From Paratinospora sagittata (Eukaryota > Streptophyta > Magnoliopsida > Ranunculales > Menispermaceae), in the NCBI GenBank assembly GCA_035771175.1, contig CM069593.1, positions 19,683,956-19,747,955 on the forward strand: a stretch of DNA of 64,000 nt, in the 5' to 3' direction. Shown here in pieces: positions 48,505 through 61,625 of the stretch. A program made the translations under genes and the position numbers. Positions within the stretch are counted from its first letter, which is position 1, and every line of letters begins with the position of its first letter. The notes under the pieces were generated by a model, which had not been told where the DNA came from, searched no databases, and saw only the letters and a program-made list of their open reading frames with translations.

Positions 48505-51500
48505 TCAACTCTTTTGCTTCTTTTTCTTCCTCTTTTCTTCTTTTCCAGGAGTCCTTGAATCTAGACGCTTGGATTGCCGCAATCGGATTTCAACTAATTT
48601 CAACTTGGCATCTCGGAAAAGGGAATCCGATTTTGAAGATATTAATTGCTGCAATAGCAAATGGATTTGAGGGATGTCGATAGCTAAAGTTAATATAAAC
48701 AAAATTGTGTTCTTGTAAATAAAATATATATATATATATATATATAAACAAAATTGTGTATCACTGAGTTTATAGAGGCAGTCATCCACATCCTTTTCTC
48801 ACCTTAAGATGATCCATTGCAGCAAGGTTGAAACCAAGGGTATCTTTGCACTCCTGAAATCAATTTGAAACATTATTATACTGAAACGGGAGAAACCTCA
48901 CTTCTAAAGGCTTTCAACAATCTTAGAAGTAAAATGGGAAAAAAAAAAGTAATTAAGTAAATTACCTTAACTCTTGCATAAAGCACATCTTTAAGAATTG
49001 TCAATATAGGTCTAGCAGAAGGTGTAGTAATCAGTTGATTATAATGTGTCTGCAAAAGCACTGTAGCGATTCTACATACCAGCTCAACCTGTAAATAGTT
49101 TCAATACCTGTAAAAGATTAGACTCCAAAAGATACCAAAACACCTTGTACTATACACATGGTTATACCTTCTCAGGAATGGAAGTCCAATCCTTCAAGTA
49201 AGACATAAGCTTCAAGGCATCTGAAAATGGTATAGACTGCCAAGACAAACATTTCTAGTAAGTCATGATGTGAAACCAAGCCTAAAAAGAGGGGCACCTC
49301 TGTAAATTCATAAACTTTATTGTAACAGGAAGAAAAGATTCTACATTTTCTTTCTGAATAAAAATATTTTTTCCAATCTAAAGATGCAGGGAACATATAT
49401 TTTAACAAGAAACAAGTTTCATCAGTAACATTATCCCAAAAAAAATATCATTAGTAACTTCTGCAAATAAATAGCATCTTATTATTTATTAACCATGATG
49501 GAATGAGTGAAGTCTAGGACCTTGTTTGGTTTGCGATTAAAAAGAGTTATGAGAACTCAGTTAGAATCTGGAAATTTGGGTTGTAATCTTATATTTGCAT
49601 TATCTTAATTTGGGTTGTAATCTTATATTTGCATTATCTTAATATGGGTTTAGTATTACATTTGAAAAGAGTTTTCAAACTTGTTTCCAGATTTAGATGC
49701 AAGGTTTAGCTTTTTTTTTATACCAAATTTTCCGAGTCAAAATAAATAAGATAATACCATATTAGCCAATTCCTAACAAGGTCATGTGAAGTAACACTCG
49801 GGGCCAAGCTTTTCTTAGGATGTGTATACTAAGCCGAGGGATGGCCAAATTGCAACTATCTTGGCATTAACTTGAAAACTATTTAGTAATCTATCCAGCA
49901 AAACCAAGCTATTAGCAGCATAAAAAATATACAATGTTAATTTGGCTAACCACAACCAGTTTCTGAAACTCCATCAGATAGACTAGACCCAAAACAATTA
50001 CAATGTATATTTCAAACAATTACTTTATATCGAGCTGGGTTAATAACAGTAACCTACCATGTATTGGTCCTCACCTACTTGATCAAAGATGGAAAATGCA
50101 AACTCTGGAAAAAGATTTTCATGCAAGAGAGATGTGCATTTGCAATAAAATTATCATAACTTACTAGTAATGCCTGCTCCAGATCATTTGAGTGAACATT
50201 TGACAGTGCACGAAGAACATAATCAGATGGAGAGAGCCCAAGTATCATAACATTTGGTTGGAAATCAGCAGATTTTCCACTTGCTTTCTCCTCCTGAGGA
50301 TTAAGAGGTGAAAATAATTGTAGCATTTAACAATAAGCAACACAAGTATATGTAACATAATAAAGTAGATAAACCATGCATACCTTGTGTTGAGCTATAC
50401 GTTTCTGTTCTGCCTCTGCCATGTCTAATGCATCTATAATTGAGTCTGTTGCAGTAAGTGTTTCTTGGGTCTTCTTCCCTGCCAAGCCCACAGCTCCTTC
50501 CTCAGGAAATTCTTCTTTTGGTGCGTACCTATTTTCAAATGTGTTGTCAAGATCAACCTCAAACATCTCATCCAACCTTTTCTCCTTCTCCTCCTGCACA
50601 TCCATGAGGGTACAAATGCCGTTCCATATGGTAAATAAAATTGTTTTATCCAACAACATAGAACAAACATTAACATAATAACATCATCCCGATCATGTAT
50701 ATACTTCAGTAGACACAAGAATGTGATACCTCAATGAAGAAGGGTTCCTCAGTACGATCCCAACGACGAATAGATCGATCATGGGATCCTGTGACAATAA
50801 AATCACCACGATTGCTGACTGAAAGACACCAAAGCTCGGCATGATGCCCATCAAGTGTTAACAGCAATTCAAATTTATCTGCATCCCAATATTTCACAAG
50901 ACGATCTTTTCCCACACTAAACATATAATGAGTATTGCGCACAAACTGCACGGCCATAACACTGCCATAGAAAAGATTTAGTCAAACATCAGAACACAGT
51001 TCCATTTTATCTAACAATTCAAAAAGCAACAACAAACAGAAACCAGTAGTAGGACCTGTCAGCATGAGCAAATATAGATTTATGACAGTCACCAAAATCC
51101 AAACCCCAAATCTTCAGATTTTTGTCTGCAGAACCACTTACTATCAGATCTCCATCTGATGAAGTATCCATACAAAGCACAGGCAGTTTGTGGCCATACA
51201 AAGAAAGAAAATATTTCAGGGAATCCATGAAGTAGATCTGCAAGATGGTCAATGTTGAAATCTCAGCTTGTAATGCAATTTATGACATATTTGCAGAAAT
51301 TTACTGTATATATTCAAGAATTGAAATGCACAAATAAATGCATACTGACATTTCCACTGAAATATCTACCACTGGTCATCATATAGAAGCCTCACTAGTA
51401 TACGTACATAATCATTCCAGAGAATTTTTCTTCCTGTTGTCAGTTTACTCTTCACAAAACTAGTTCGAGAATGGAATCTATGATAGCATTCATAACCTAT

Positions 51501-54500
51501 ATTTTTTACAACTTAATTGAATCGAACAGGTACTCCTATTTTTATTACCTCAGAAGAATCAAATCTTTTTACGATAATCAACCAAAATGCTACATCACTA
51601 ACTACAGAAACGCAACTGTGAAATAGAAGAATACCATCAGTAGTTCAGTACTTAAATATGACGCTTCAGATGATGGGGTTATGATGACAAAGTTATGCTT
51701 ATTTGTAACAAAGACATCCAATTATGTTCAAGTCCGCATGAAGTGTAACATTCTTTGCCCCTATGAACATGAACTAAAACACAAAGCTTATATATATATA
51801 TACACACACTCTTTGCAACAATATCTAATAAGGGCCTATCCCTGTATCTCAACCATTATGTTTAACAAGTTAAGAACAATATAAAGCCTTATACTAAGTC
51901 CAACTATATGAGGTTGGCTAAATGGATCTTCACCATTTTACTCTCTCAAGAACCCAAAATTGCTAGATTAAGGGCACAACTCAACTCAACTTTTCGCATA
52001 GTTTGATTAAGATTCATGTCATAGTTGATCTAACAAAGTTTTATGCTGGTTGTCAAGATTAAGAGCACAAACCTTCATAATTTTAACTTAAATGACTTTT
52101 CATTGGCACCTTGTTTTTTGACACCTAAAACTTGCACCAGTGAACTCCTTACAGATGTGGTCCATCATTTGTATCTCAAGGATAACCAACTCCACCAAAT
52201 TTCTATCACCTGCCGCAACTTCTCAAAAGTAACTTAATTCTTGATTCTATTCCTTCTAATTTTACCACTTCTCACCTAATCTTATCATTTCAACTACAAA
52301 TATTCCAGATACGTACTACTTTTCAAATGCCTACCTATAAGTTTATTTCACATAATATAATTGGAATTCTGACTGTTTCATAAAATTTCCTTTTATGTCA
52401 ATGATACTTGCTTATGACATAAAAAATGCCAAACGTGACTCTCTAGTCTCTACTTCAACTTTCACACTCCAATTACCCTAGGTGCTGTTGTTGTTCTTAT
52501 CTTGTTTGGAACACCTCTAGTACTCTGTGACTCTTGTCTGTCTTTACCTTAGTAATATATTTTCTTGTTTCCTCTCAAAAAAATATACTCTAATTCTATC
52601 ATAAACATCTTCCTTCTGAAGAGCAAGTGGACCAAGATAACAAAAAACATCAGTTGGAGTATACCTTGATTGTTTTCATTATCTCACTAGCAAACCTAAC
52701 TACCCCCTCATTTCTATTTCTGTTGTCATTAAAGTTGCATAATTGCATTATTTACACGTTTTACATCAATGATCTAATTAACAACAGAACTTCAGTTGAT
52801 TTCCCTGACTGAATCTGTATACATTAAATAACAACCAAGCTTCACTTCTTAGTCTATGTTTGATCATTCTTTCTCAAAGTTTCATTGCAAGCTCTGTAGG
52901 CTTGAATATCACACAAATAGTGAAATTTATTACATCATCCATTATTCTTGTGGAATTGGTATTTGTTTTCTCTGCTCATATGGCATCTTAGAGTCTTGAT
53001 AATCCTGTTAAACAATATAGTTCACCACAATAAGCCAATTCTCCTACAGATTTTCAAACCTCTATTAATATATCATCTAGTCCAAAGTGCATTTCCGTCT
53101 TTGCCATATCTTAACTACAAAAAGACCAATGTTTCTACTCTCCAAAATTATCATGTTTAACATGATTCTCACATTATCCACATCCTCAACCAGGCTATAT
53201 TTATTAATTTGATCAATTAGCACATGAAACACAGATTGCTATAAACCCTGTTTCGAATGTTACCTCCTCATGTTTATAAATTAAGAAGCTTTGAGGAGAA
53301 AGGTCCGCGTGTAGCACAGTATCAGCATCCAAAAGATCGTAGCCTTAATGTGAGGTCAGTAACTACCTTAAATAGTTAGAATCTTGGCCTTGGATCAACA
53401 GTATAAAAACTTATCAGGTTATAATGATATATTTCTTTATCATATCCAAACTTTTACTAAAAAGAAATCTTATGCAAGACCTTACACTATACATCTCACT
53501 AGAAAAAAAAAAAAGGAAAGAGAAAAGCTAAAAATGAAAAAAAAAAAGCCAAATGGACCTTGATCGTGCAGTCTAACAGAGCAACAGCAATATATTTGGC
53601 GTCAGGGCTGACAGCAACCACAAGAACGTCATCTTTCATTTCCAAAGTCCTCACATTTGTCACAGATAAGTTCTTAGAATCCTGCAAAAATTAGACAAAC
53701 ATGACCGTTCAACCAAATTAATATATGTATATATAACCTCTGACCTTGAAACTGAATAGACAGTGCAAAACAAAATACAGGTTCTGAAATCCCACACAGA
53801 CAAAGGAATGCAAACACTACATAGTTTTATTTCCTCAACTATCCAAAAATCGATATAGCTTTTATGCAAATCCATGCAGATGTTTCAAATATATGTCATT
53901 CACTTCTTTGAACAAATGAAAAAGCCACAAATCATTACATGCAATGCTTGAGACAACATAAATAGCTTCTTCAATTAATAGCAAAGAAACACCTCAATGT
54001 TCAAAAGCCAAAATTTCATTAAGCAACAAGGTTAAATTAAGTATCCAAAGAGGTTGTTAGGCAATAAAGCAATGAGATATCCATTAATGCATATTCGTCA
54101 GTCATCCCACTGATTAGGTCTAACCAACCACAAGCACAGTATCATCCTCAATACCCTTTAGAAGAATAAAAACAGAGATAAAGCACTATATTAGACTCAA
54201 AAACAAACCCCCCCACCGCCCAAAAAAACACGCACACACACATATAAAGATAAGATTGGGAGGGAGGATGTCATCCCATTCCCAAAGGTCCATAGGAGTC
54301 AATGCTTAAATTAATCATCTTTACTATAATCACAGATGGCTATAAATGAGCAGAATATGTAGCAATGGTTAAAGAAGCAATACATAAAGATCAACATTTT
54401 TCCAAAAGCACCAGTTTTTTATAGAGTCGTGTTTTCAGTTTAAACATTCTATTCATGGGATATACATAACAACTTAATTTTTATTGTACAAGAGAAAAGA

Positions 54501-56651
54501 CAACAAAGGGAAGCGAAAGATCAAACATACTTGACCAGGTTTCTGCGTCAGCTTATACTCCCAGAATTTAACATCATGATCTGCACTTCCTGTGACAAAT
54601 CCACTTGCATCGGGAAGTGATGCAATTGACCTCACAGACCCACCATGAGCTTCCACTACTTCAGCACAAGTACCACTTCGGACATCAATTATTTCTAGAG
54701 ATCCACTTTTCGTTCCAACAAGTGCAAATTTGTTGCCGGGCACAAAAGAACTACAAAGACCATATCCAGATTCAATGGTTCTAAGGCAAGAACCTGTACT
54801 TGGATTCCAAATCTTTACCGCATTGTGACTAGTTGACATCAAAAGAGTATTATCTGAGCTAAGTGTAACACTTCTAACATCAGAACGATGCCCCGGAAGT
54901 TCAATAGATACTATTTTTGAAACTGCACTGGTTTCAATAGAATATACTTCCAGGAGATTGTTGTTCAAAGACAATGCTAAAGTACCCAGTAAACTCTTCT
55001 GATTGACAGGACAGAAAGAAATGGAGCAAATTTTCTTGCTAGCTCGTAGAGTTTGGAAAAGCTTGAAAACATCTGAAACTATAACAACGGGAATGTCACC
55101 CTCCTGTCCTGGTATAGAATCTACCTCTCCATTTTCTATTGCTCCAGCAGCCACTTTCGCCGATTTCTTCTCTTTCTTCCGGTGAACTCTCCTTTTAGCT
55201 TTGCGCTTGGACTCGGCCTCGTCCAATACATGAAATATCTCTACTGTCTTCCCAGCCATTTGGCAAGCAAGTAGATTTCCAGCCTTGTTAAATCTCACAG
55301 TTCCAACCCGATCCTTGCTTTGCCGCTTAATTTCACCAAAATGCTTCAAGATTTTCCATTTGCTTTCAGTAACAGAATCCTCATCACCAACAACTTCAGT
55401 TCCATTAAAATTTGAAGAATTTTCATTATCTACCAACTTGTGCTTAATTGTGTAAAATTGGAGTTCGGGGTCCGATGATCCAGTGACCAAATATCTCTCG
55501 TCTTGATCAACATCTATGGACCAAATTTCACTATGATGACCACTAATTATTTGCATACAATATTGGGTGTCCAAGTCCCACAATCTCAAAAACTTGTCCT
55601 TGGAGGAGCTAACAAGCTTTTTACCAGAATCCAAGAAAACAAGATCTGTAACCTACAATAAGTACCCAACAAATCAAATGCAAATGGAAGAAAAATTCCC
55701 CAAAACACAAAAATAAAAATGGAATCTTTAGAAGATTAATCTCGTGTATGTTAATTCTATCTATCTTCACTTGATATACATTGTTGGGCCCCTACCTGAC
55801 AGCTATAGCTTTTAAGTCAAGCGATTTATTACATGGTATTAGAGCCTTATTATTCTAGAGGTCTTGTGTTTAAACCTACTTCCAAGCATATTTGCTTGTT
55901 CATATAATTTATCAATCACATGTCTTTCTTCCCTATTATAAATTTAGTGAAAGTGTCATCATGCATGAATGTAAGGGGTGTGTTAATATCTATCTATCTT
56001 TGCTTAATATATATAGTTGGCCCCTACCTAACAGCCATAGCTTTTAGGTCTAGCAGTTTCTAACAATTTAACTTAATCACAAATTGACATTAGAGAAAAG
56101 GAAGAACCTGATCACGATGCCCTCGAAGACGGAAAAGCCCGGTCTCGCTGACCACATCCCACAGAATGATGTCGCAATCTTTGCTTCCGGAAGCGAGCAA
56201 AGACCCGAGCTTGTTGTACCTAAGTGCCGTAACGGCGCCTTTGTGCCCGTTCAAAGTGGTTTCACACGACCCTTTAATGCAATCCCAAATCCTTATACTC
56301 CCATCAGCGTAACCACTAGCTATCTGAAAAATTAGATACAAAGGAGACGACTTTATTAGCATTGTTTCTTGAAAAGGGCAAAAGGGGTTCCTTCAAAATG
56401 AAAAAGAAATTAATTACCAGAGAAGAATGAGAAGAAGCGATGGAAATAACGGCGAGGGATGGACCGCGAGAGGTGGAGGAAGGAGAAAGGGTTTTGGAGC
56501 AGACGCCTTGTCTTACGTTCCAGACGCCGAGCTTTTCTAGGGCTGGAGCTATAAGATGCTTTCCGGAGCTATCGTAGCTGATGTTGGAGTCTACGGAGAC
56601 AACTACGCCGAACACCGCCGCCGGCTCGTATCTCAGGTACGACTTCACCAT
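48505..56651 (-). CDS. UTP12: UTP12/WDR3-type WD40 protein of the small-subunit processome
   Basis: Twelve exons on the minus strand, in order: 56651-56418, 56323-56108, 55652-54531, 53681-53559, 51237-51056, 50961-50730, 50593-50384, 50293-50165, 49236-49168, 49088-48966, 48853-48803, 48648-48505. They give 944 residues, close to WDR3 length. The family works in the nucleolus on 18S rRNA maturation as part of the UTP-B complex. It starts [15 protein letters not shown] and carries about a dozen WD40 blades (such as [49 protein letters not shown]). A basic stretch inside exon 3 ([18 protein letters not shown]) may be a nuclear signal. The C-terminal Utp12 domain spans exons 8-12 and ends in a lysine-rich tail. 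No defects were seen. The 2.3-kb intron 4 holds nothing recognisable. Confidence 0.95.
55749..56065 (+). mobile_element. TRIM (miniature LTR retrotransposon) in UTP12 intron 2
   Basis: A 317-bp element with two LTRs of exactly 85 bp (55749-55833 and 55981-56065), both starting TGTTAAT and ending ACA. Directly after the first is TGGTATTAGAGCC (55834-55846), a methionine-tRNA primer-binding site. Directly before the second is GTAAGGGGTG, a polypurine tract. The 147-bp interior has no coding capacity, which defines a TRIM. The shared LTR core CTATAGCTTTTA (complement TAAAAGCTATAG) and GGCCC(C)TACCT link it to the bL9-intron copy. No clear target-site duplication was seen. It is antisense to UTP12. 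Confidence 0.85.
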
Positions 56652-57704
56652 TTCCGGCCGCTGCTAAGCGTCTTAGAGAGGCTTGGGTTTTGGAGCTCGC
56701 TTTTTATATTACAAGTCCTCGTTCTCTTGTGTTGTTGCTTGGCTTGTTTTCTTGTTCCCGCCGCTTCTGCGGGCACTTGTTTTCGTGCTTGATGGAGAAG
56801 AAGAAAGAAGAAGAGAGGTTCAAGCTTTCAAGCGTGGTCTTGTGAACCCGCTCTTTGGGTTCGGCTGAGACGTGTACTCTTCGAACGTCGGCTCGAACCT
56901 GAAATACAAATCCGCCCACGCTTTGGCCCATGGTGCTGTGTTCACATTTTTTTCTTTTTTTTCCACTAAGTCAAGTTAGCTTCTAAATCTCCATCAAAAA
57001 ATAAAAATAAAAATAAAAATTGTAAGCTTCTAAATAGGTTAGGAAAATACATGGTTTTGAATCGGCTAGTTTGCTAAACTCTTGTAGTTAGAACATCACT
57101 AGAAATGGCAGTTGAGCTAGGCATTCCAGTTAATATTCTTGAAGGAGAATCCTTTATGGTAATGGCAAATATTAAATCAAGGATCACATTCATACCGAAG
57201 ATGGAGAGATTGCAAACTATTATTGAGAATGTGACCTTAGGAAGGAAAATGTAATTGCCCATTGGCATAGTAGGTGTGTTCTATCTGTTAATTATCGTTA
57301 AATGTGGTTAGAAGATATTCTACTCATTGTCACTAATGTTGTTCTTGAAAAGCCATCTCCTCTCTCTTTTTTTTGAATAAAGTCTTTTCTTATAATTTAT
57401 TATCTCTCATCAACAAATATAATTATTTTTTTTTATTATTATAAATGTTAAATCATTTGTACTGATTTCTTCTTGTTTTCAATTAACTATTTATAATTTT
57501 TTAAACATATTTATTTATTTATCTTTTAATATTTTTATTTCATGACTATTTTTATTATATGAAAGAGGCAATAGCAAATGCATATTAAGTCGCCAGCTCA
57601 ATTGCTCAACCTAAGTTCGAATAAATAGTATTAGGGAACAGAGGAAGCCTCTGTCGAAGAACAGAAGAGACGCTCGAGCGAGTTTTCAGTAAAAACCAGA
57701 GGAA
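56652..57704. promoter_or_regulatory. Divergent promoter region of UTP12 and the PPR gene
   Basis: 1053 bp separate the two start codons on opposite strands, so both promoters and leaders lie here. The UTP12-proximal 250 bp are comparatively GC-rich, while 56940-57560 is strongly AT-rich. No specific binding sites were identified. Confidence 0.6.
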
Positions 57705-60158
57705 ATGGCGAAGCAGCTCCATCTTCTTCCCGAATTCGCCCAAAACTCACTAAGACGAAGCAAAAGCTACTACGTTACAATCCATCTCAGCAGAACTTTT
57801 ACCTCCGACGCCGTTGAAGCAGGAAAGCAGCTCAGCCAAGACGATAACGACCTCGAACACGAACCCAATGACAAAGAGAATCAAGTAAGAAATCTTCAAT
57901 TACTCATCGAGCAAGGTCGTTTTGATTCCTCGAAAATCCTAATCCAATCCCTAATTCTCTCCAAAACCCTTTTCTCTTCCACATCCGATCTTTTCCGATT
58001 CTTCTCTCTTCATTCTCCCCACACCAAACGCCCTTTCTCGAATCTCCTTCTATCAGTATGCGCAGATTTGAAAATGCCGAACGAAGCAACAGAAGTTTTT
58101 GCACTGATGAAAAAAGACGGGATTTTTCCGTCTCTACAATGCTTAAATCAATTCCTTGAAGCCCTCGTTTCGTCGGGAAGATTCCAAGAAACCCTTAATT
58201 TGTTTTCAGAGATTTTGGTTTCTGGAATTCGTCCTGATACCTTTACTTACAATAAAGCAGTTCAATCGGCGGTGAAATTGAGAGACTTGAAGAAAGGTTT
58301 TGAATTGATGAAGAATGGGCGGTGGAGACCGGATTCTTTTACGTATAATGTTATGATTTCTGGGCATTGTAAGGAGAGGAGAGTAGAAGATGCAGGAAAA
58401 TTGTTTGATGAAATGCTTGTGAAGAAGCTCATACCGAATCGCGTTACGTATAATACGCTTATTGATGGGTATTGTAAGGTGGGCAAGGCGGAGGAGGGTT
58501 TTAGGGTTTTAGAGCAGATGAAGTCAAATGGCATGTCACCGAACTTAGTTACTTACAATTCGTTGCTCAATGGGCTTTGTCGAGCTCGGAAGATGGAAGA
58601 AGTGAAAGGATTGTTGAAAGAGATGGAAGAGAATGGGCTTGTTCCTGATGGGTTTACTTATAGCATTCTCTTTGATGGGCATTTCAAATGTGGGGATATT
58701 GATGCTTCCCTCGCACTGTTTGAAGAGAGTGTTAAGAAAGGGATACAGCTAAATGGTTATACTTGTAGTATATTGTTGAATGGGTTGTGTAAGGAAGGGA
58801 AGATGGCAGAAGCTGAGGTCATTATTGAGAAGTTAAGAAAAACGGGGTTTGTTCCGACCGTCGTGATATATGACACTATTGTGGATGGATATTGTCGAAT
58901 TGGTGACATAAGCAAAGCTGTTTCTATGATTGAGCAGATGAAGCTTATTGGTTTGAAGCCAAGTTGCATCACTTTCAATTGTCTGATTAATATGTTTTGT
59001 GGGATGAAAAATATGAGCAAGGCAGAAGAAATGGTGAGGGAGATGACAGAAAAAGGAGTTCTCCCGAGTGTACAGACTTTTAACATACTAATCGATGGCT
59101 ATGGAAGGGTTGGTCAATTTGAAAGGTGTTTCCAAATTCTTGAAGAAATGGGAGAGAAGGGGCTCAAGCCCAATTCCATAAGCTATGGAGCTCTAATAAA
59201 TGGTTTATGTAAAGATGGTAAGCTTCTTGAGGCTGAAATTCTCCTCAAGGATATGACTGGTAGAGGAATACCATGGAATGCAAATATTTATAACATGCTT
59301 GTTTCTGCCTTTTGTAAAATTGGCAAGATGCAAGATGCTTTTAGAATTTTCGATGAAATGAAGGAAGCTCGAATTTCACCAACTCTTGTAACTTATAATT
59401 CTCTTATAAACGGATTGTGCAAAAAAGGGAGTCTATTGGAAGCTGAAGAATTGGTCTGCAAATTAACAAACGAGGGCTTTAGTCCTGATGTGATCACATA
59501 CAATTCCTTAATTTCAGGGTATTCTCAAATTGGAAATGCCAGGAAAGCTATGGATCTATATGAAAACATGAAGAGGTTGTCCATTAAACCTACCGTGATA
59601 ACATATCATCCTCTAATTACTGGGGTTAGCAACGAAGGAACAGTCCATGAAGTAGAGAAACTGTACAAGGAATTGTTGGAGCAGAATTTGGCTCCTGATC
59701 GACTTGTTTTTAATGCCCTTATTCGTTGCCATGCTGAGCATGGAGATGTCTACAAGGCAACTGCTCTCTACCAAGAGATGGTAGATAAGGGAATTCCTAC
59801 AGACAAGATGACATACAATAGCTTGATTATGGGGCATTGTAGGGAAGGGAGGTTACAAGAAGCTATACGTCTATTCATTGATATGGAGGCCAAAGGATTT
59901 GTTCCTAGTGCTCTTACATATAACTTGCTGGTAGAGGGCCATTGCAAGTCAAATGATTTTGCTGGAGCATATGTTTGGTGCAAAAAGATGTTTGAGAAGG
60001 GTTTTCTTCCCAATACTGAAATGTCTATCGAACTTATAACTGGCCTCAGAAAGGAGGGTAGATTGCAAGAGGCTGACCTTCTTTTAAATGAATTGAGGGA
60101 GAAAGGAATTTTGGAATGCAATGGCCATGAAGAGCTACCTGCTATTGCAAAGATGTAG
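57705..60158 (+). CDS. P-class pentatricopeptide-repeat protein, probably organellar
   Basis: A single uninterrupted frame of 817 residues, usual for plant PPR genes. PPR proteins bind organellar RNA, one repeat per base, and affect its processing, stability or translation. The first 35 or so residues are rich in Arg, Ser and Leu and short of acidic residues (NSLRRSKSYYVTIHLSRTF), fitting a mitochondrial presequence. From about residue 120 there are roughly 18-20 tandem 35-residue repeats of the VTYNTLIDGYCKVGKAEE type. No E, DYW or SMR domain follows, so it is P-class. It resembles the Arabidopsis At5g12100-type protein as I remember it, but orthology is unproven. The RNA target is unknown. 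Confidence 0.94.
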   Translation: MAKQLHLLPEFAQNSLRRSKSYYVTIHLSRTFTSDAVEAGKQLSQDDNDLEHEPNDKENQVRNLQLLIEQGRFDSSKILIQSLILSKTLFSSTSDLFRFFSLHSPHTKRPFSNLLLSVCADLKMPNEATEVFALMKKDGIFPSLQCLNQFLEALVSSGRFQETLNLFSEILVSGIRPDTFTYNKAVQSAVKLRDLKKGFELMKNGRWRPDSFTYNVMISGHCKERRVEDAGKLFDEMLVKKLIPNRVTYNTLIDGYCKVGKAEEGFRVLEQMKSNGMSPNLVTYNSLLNGLCRARKMEEVKGLLKEMEENGLVPDGFTYSILFDGHFKCGDIDASLALFEESVKKGIQLNGYTCSILLNGLCKEGKMAEAEVIIEKLRKTGFVPTVVIYDTIVDGYCRIGDISKAVSMIEQMKLIGLKPSCITFNCLINMFCGMKNMSKAEEMVREMTEKGVLPSVQTFNILIDGYGRVGQFERCFQILEEMGEKGLKPNSISYGALINGLCKDGKLLEAEILLKDMTGRGIPWNANIYNMLVSAFCKIGKMQDAFRIFDEMKEARISPTLVTYNSLINGLCKKGSLLEAEELVCKLTNEGFSPDVITYNSLISGYSQIGNARKAMDLYENMKRLSIKPTVITYHPLITGVSNEGTVHEVEKLYKELLEQNLAPDRLVFNALIRCHAEHGDVYKATALYQEMVDKGIPTDKMTYNSLIMGHCREGRLQEAIRLFIDMEAKGFVPSALTYNLLVEGHCKSNDFAGAYVWCKKMFEKGFLPNTEMSIELITGLRKEGRLQEADLLLNELREKGILECNGHEELPAIAKM

Positions 60159-60434
60159 TGAAGGATGAGTTTAACTTCTTGCGTAAACTATTGTGGAAAG
60201 GAACAGGTTTTATATGTGAAAAACCTGTTTTTGTTCTTTTTAGTAAATTGTGATTTGTTAGTCTTATTTTTATTATTTTTATGCAACAACATGTATAGTA
60301 TTAACTGTATTATATTTGAGATACCCTTTACTTAAATGGATATAATATGCCCTAGATTTTAGAGGCCATGATTATATCAATTTGATTTCATCATTTGAAG
60401 TACCAATTTATTATAGTTTCTTGTTACTTAATCA

Positions 60435-61625
60435 AACACGAAATAACCTCCACCACCCTAGAGTCTCATGCCACCAAAATGCCCCCTGCCGAACCACAAG
60501 AGGGCAAATAAGCCCAACCTTTGAATCTAGATCCCCACAATTGACCAATCAAGTTCTTCCCAATCCGCTCTTTCCTAACCTCTTGGAGAATAACAATTTC
60601 TTGATTTGCCCTCCGAATCTTCCGCCTAATCAAACCTTTCTTCCTATAGTCCCCACACCCTCTGATATTCCAACAGAGAATATTCATTTAAACACCTTAC
60701 CCTCCTTCCTAACCTCTGCCCTTTATGCAAAAATTTCCTGGTCTCTGGGCCCTTGAAGTTGTGAATGCCTTCAAGAACGTGGCGACACTGATACTTGCAT
60801 TCCTACAAGTTCATTCTCCGCACATAATCAAAGAAAAAATTTTGTGACCCCAACGGTAAGAATCTGCCCTTCTTATCATCACCATCCATACCATATGCCG
60901 TCAATTGCGAGGCCAACTGATCCCTGTTCAACGAGCACATCCCCGTACTATTTTGATATCTGGCTGATTCAGGTGCATTTTTTTCCAGGGTAAAGTCCAA
61001 ACGGTTGCAAGGGGTTAAGTCACGGGTGGGTAATGGGGAGAACCTTGTCACAGGGTTAGTTGAAGGAGGAATGGAAACAACAGGAGAATTTAAAGGAAGA
61101 GTATGATCGTGACATTTGGAATGTGCAAGAACAGTATCCAAGAGAAAGAGGTGAAGGGCATACCTGAATGTCGTTAGCCGCAGCCAAAAAGGAGTTTTCC
61201 AATCCAACCATAATGTCCACATCTTGATCTGCCACCGAAGTATTGTCGTCGGGAACATTAGTTTCCAACCCAGAAACAAACATAGCGTCGATGTCATCGT
61301 CATCGATCTGGCCACCCCTCAAAATGTTGCCCCATATGTTGTCCACCTCATCAAGGTCATCCCAGAATCTTGGATATTATGCTTCCCTTTCATCGCCTTG
61401 GTTCTAGCCAAGGCAAGCATCCTTTTCCATTCCTTCTTGGAAGGTCGTTTCTTACTTCTCCTACCAACCGGACTATCAATACCTCCACTTTCTGATAGAA
61501 TGGCCATATTCGCCCGGTGAGAGATGTCGACGATGCGAGCCGGCAAGCTATCATGAGAAAGCGTGATCACCCCCTCTTTCACACTACATGGATGCGCTGA
61601 AGCACGACTCCCTGCCGAGACATCG
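60435..61625 (-). mobile_element. LINE fragment: ORF1 end and start of ORF2 endonuclease
   Basis: On the minus strand, basic and acidic ORF1-like sequence (RRSKKRPSKKEWKRMLALARTKAMK, about 61380-61460) is followed by the ORF2 start MNILCWNIRGCGDYRKKG at 60687. The endonuclease frame is cut at about 60440 (GWAYLPSCGSAGGILVA). No reverse transcriptase follows, so the 3' part is missing. The apparent frame extending to 61681 runs into the neighbouring LTR-like sequence. Confidence 0.75.

Noticed and set aside
51681..53160. Several plus-strand frames in UTP12 intron 4
   Set aside because: Short, AT-biased and without motifs; the region is a long intron on the other strand.
60382..60756. Plus-strand 124-codon frame after the PPR gene
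   Set aside because: It is the antisense shadow of the minus-strand LINE endonuclease fragment.
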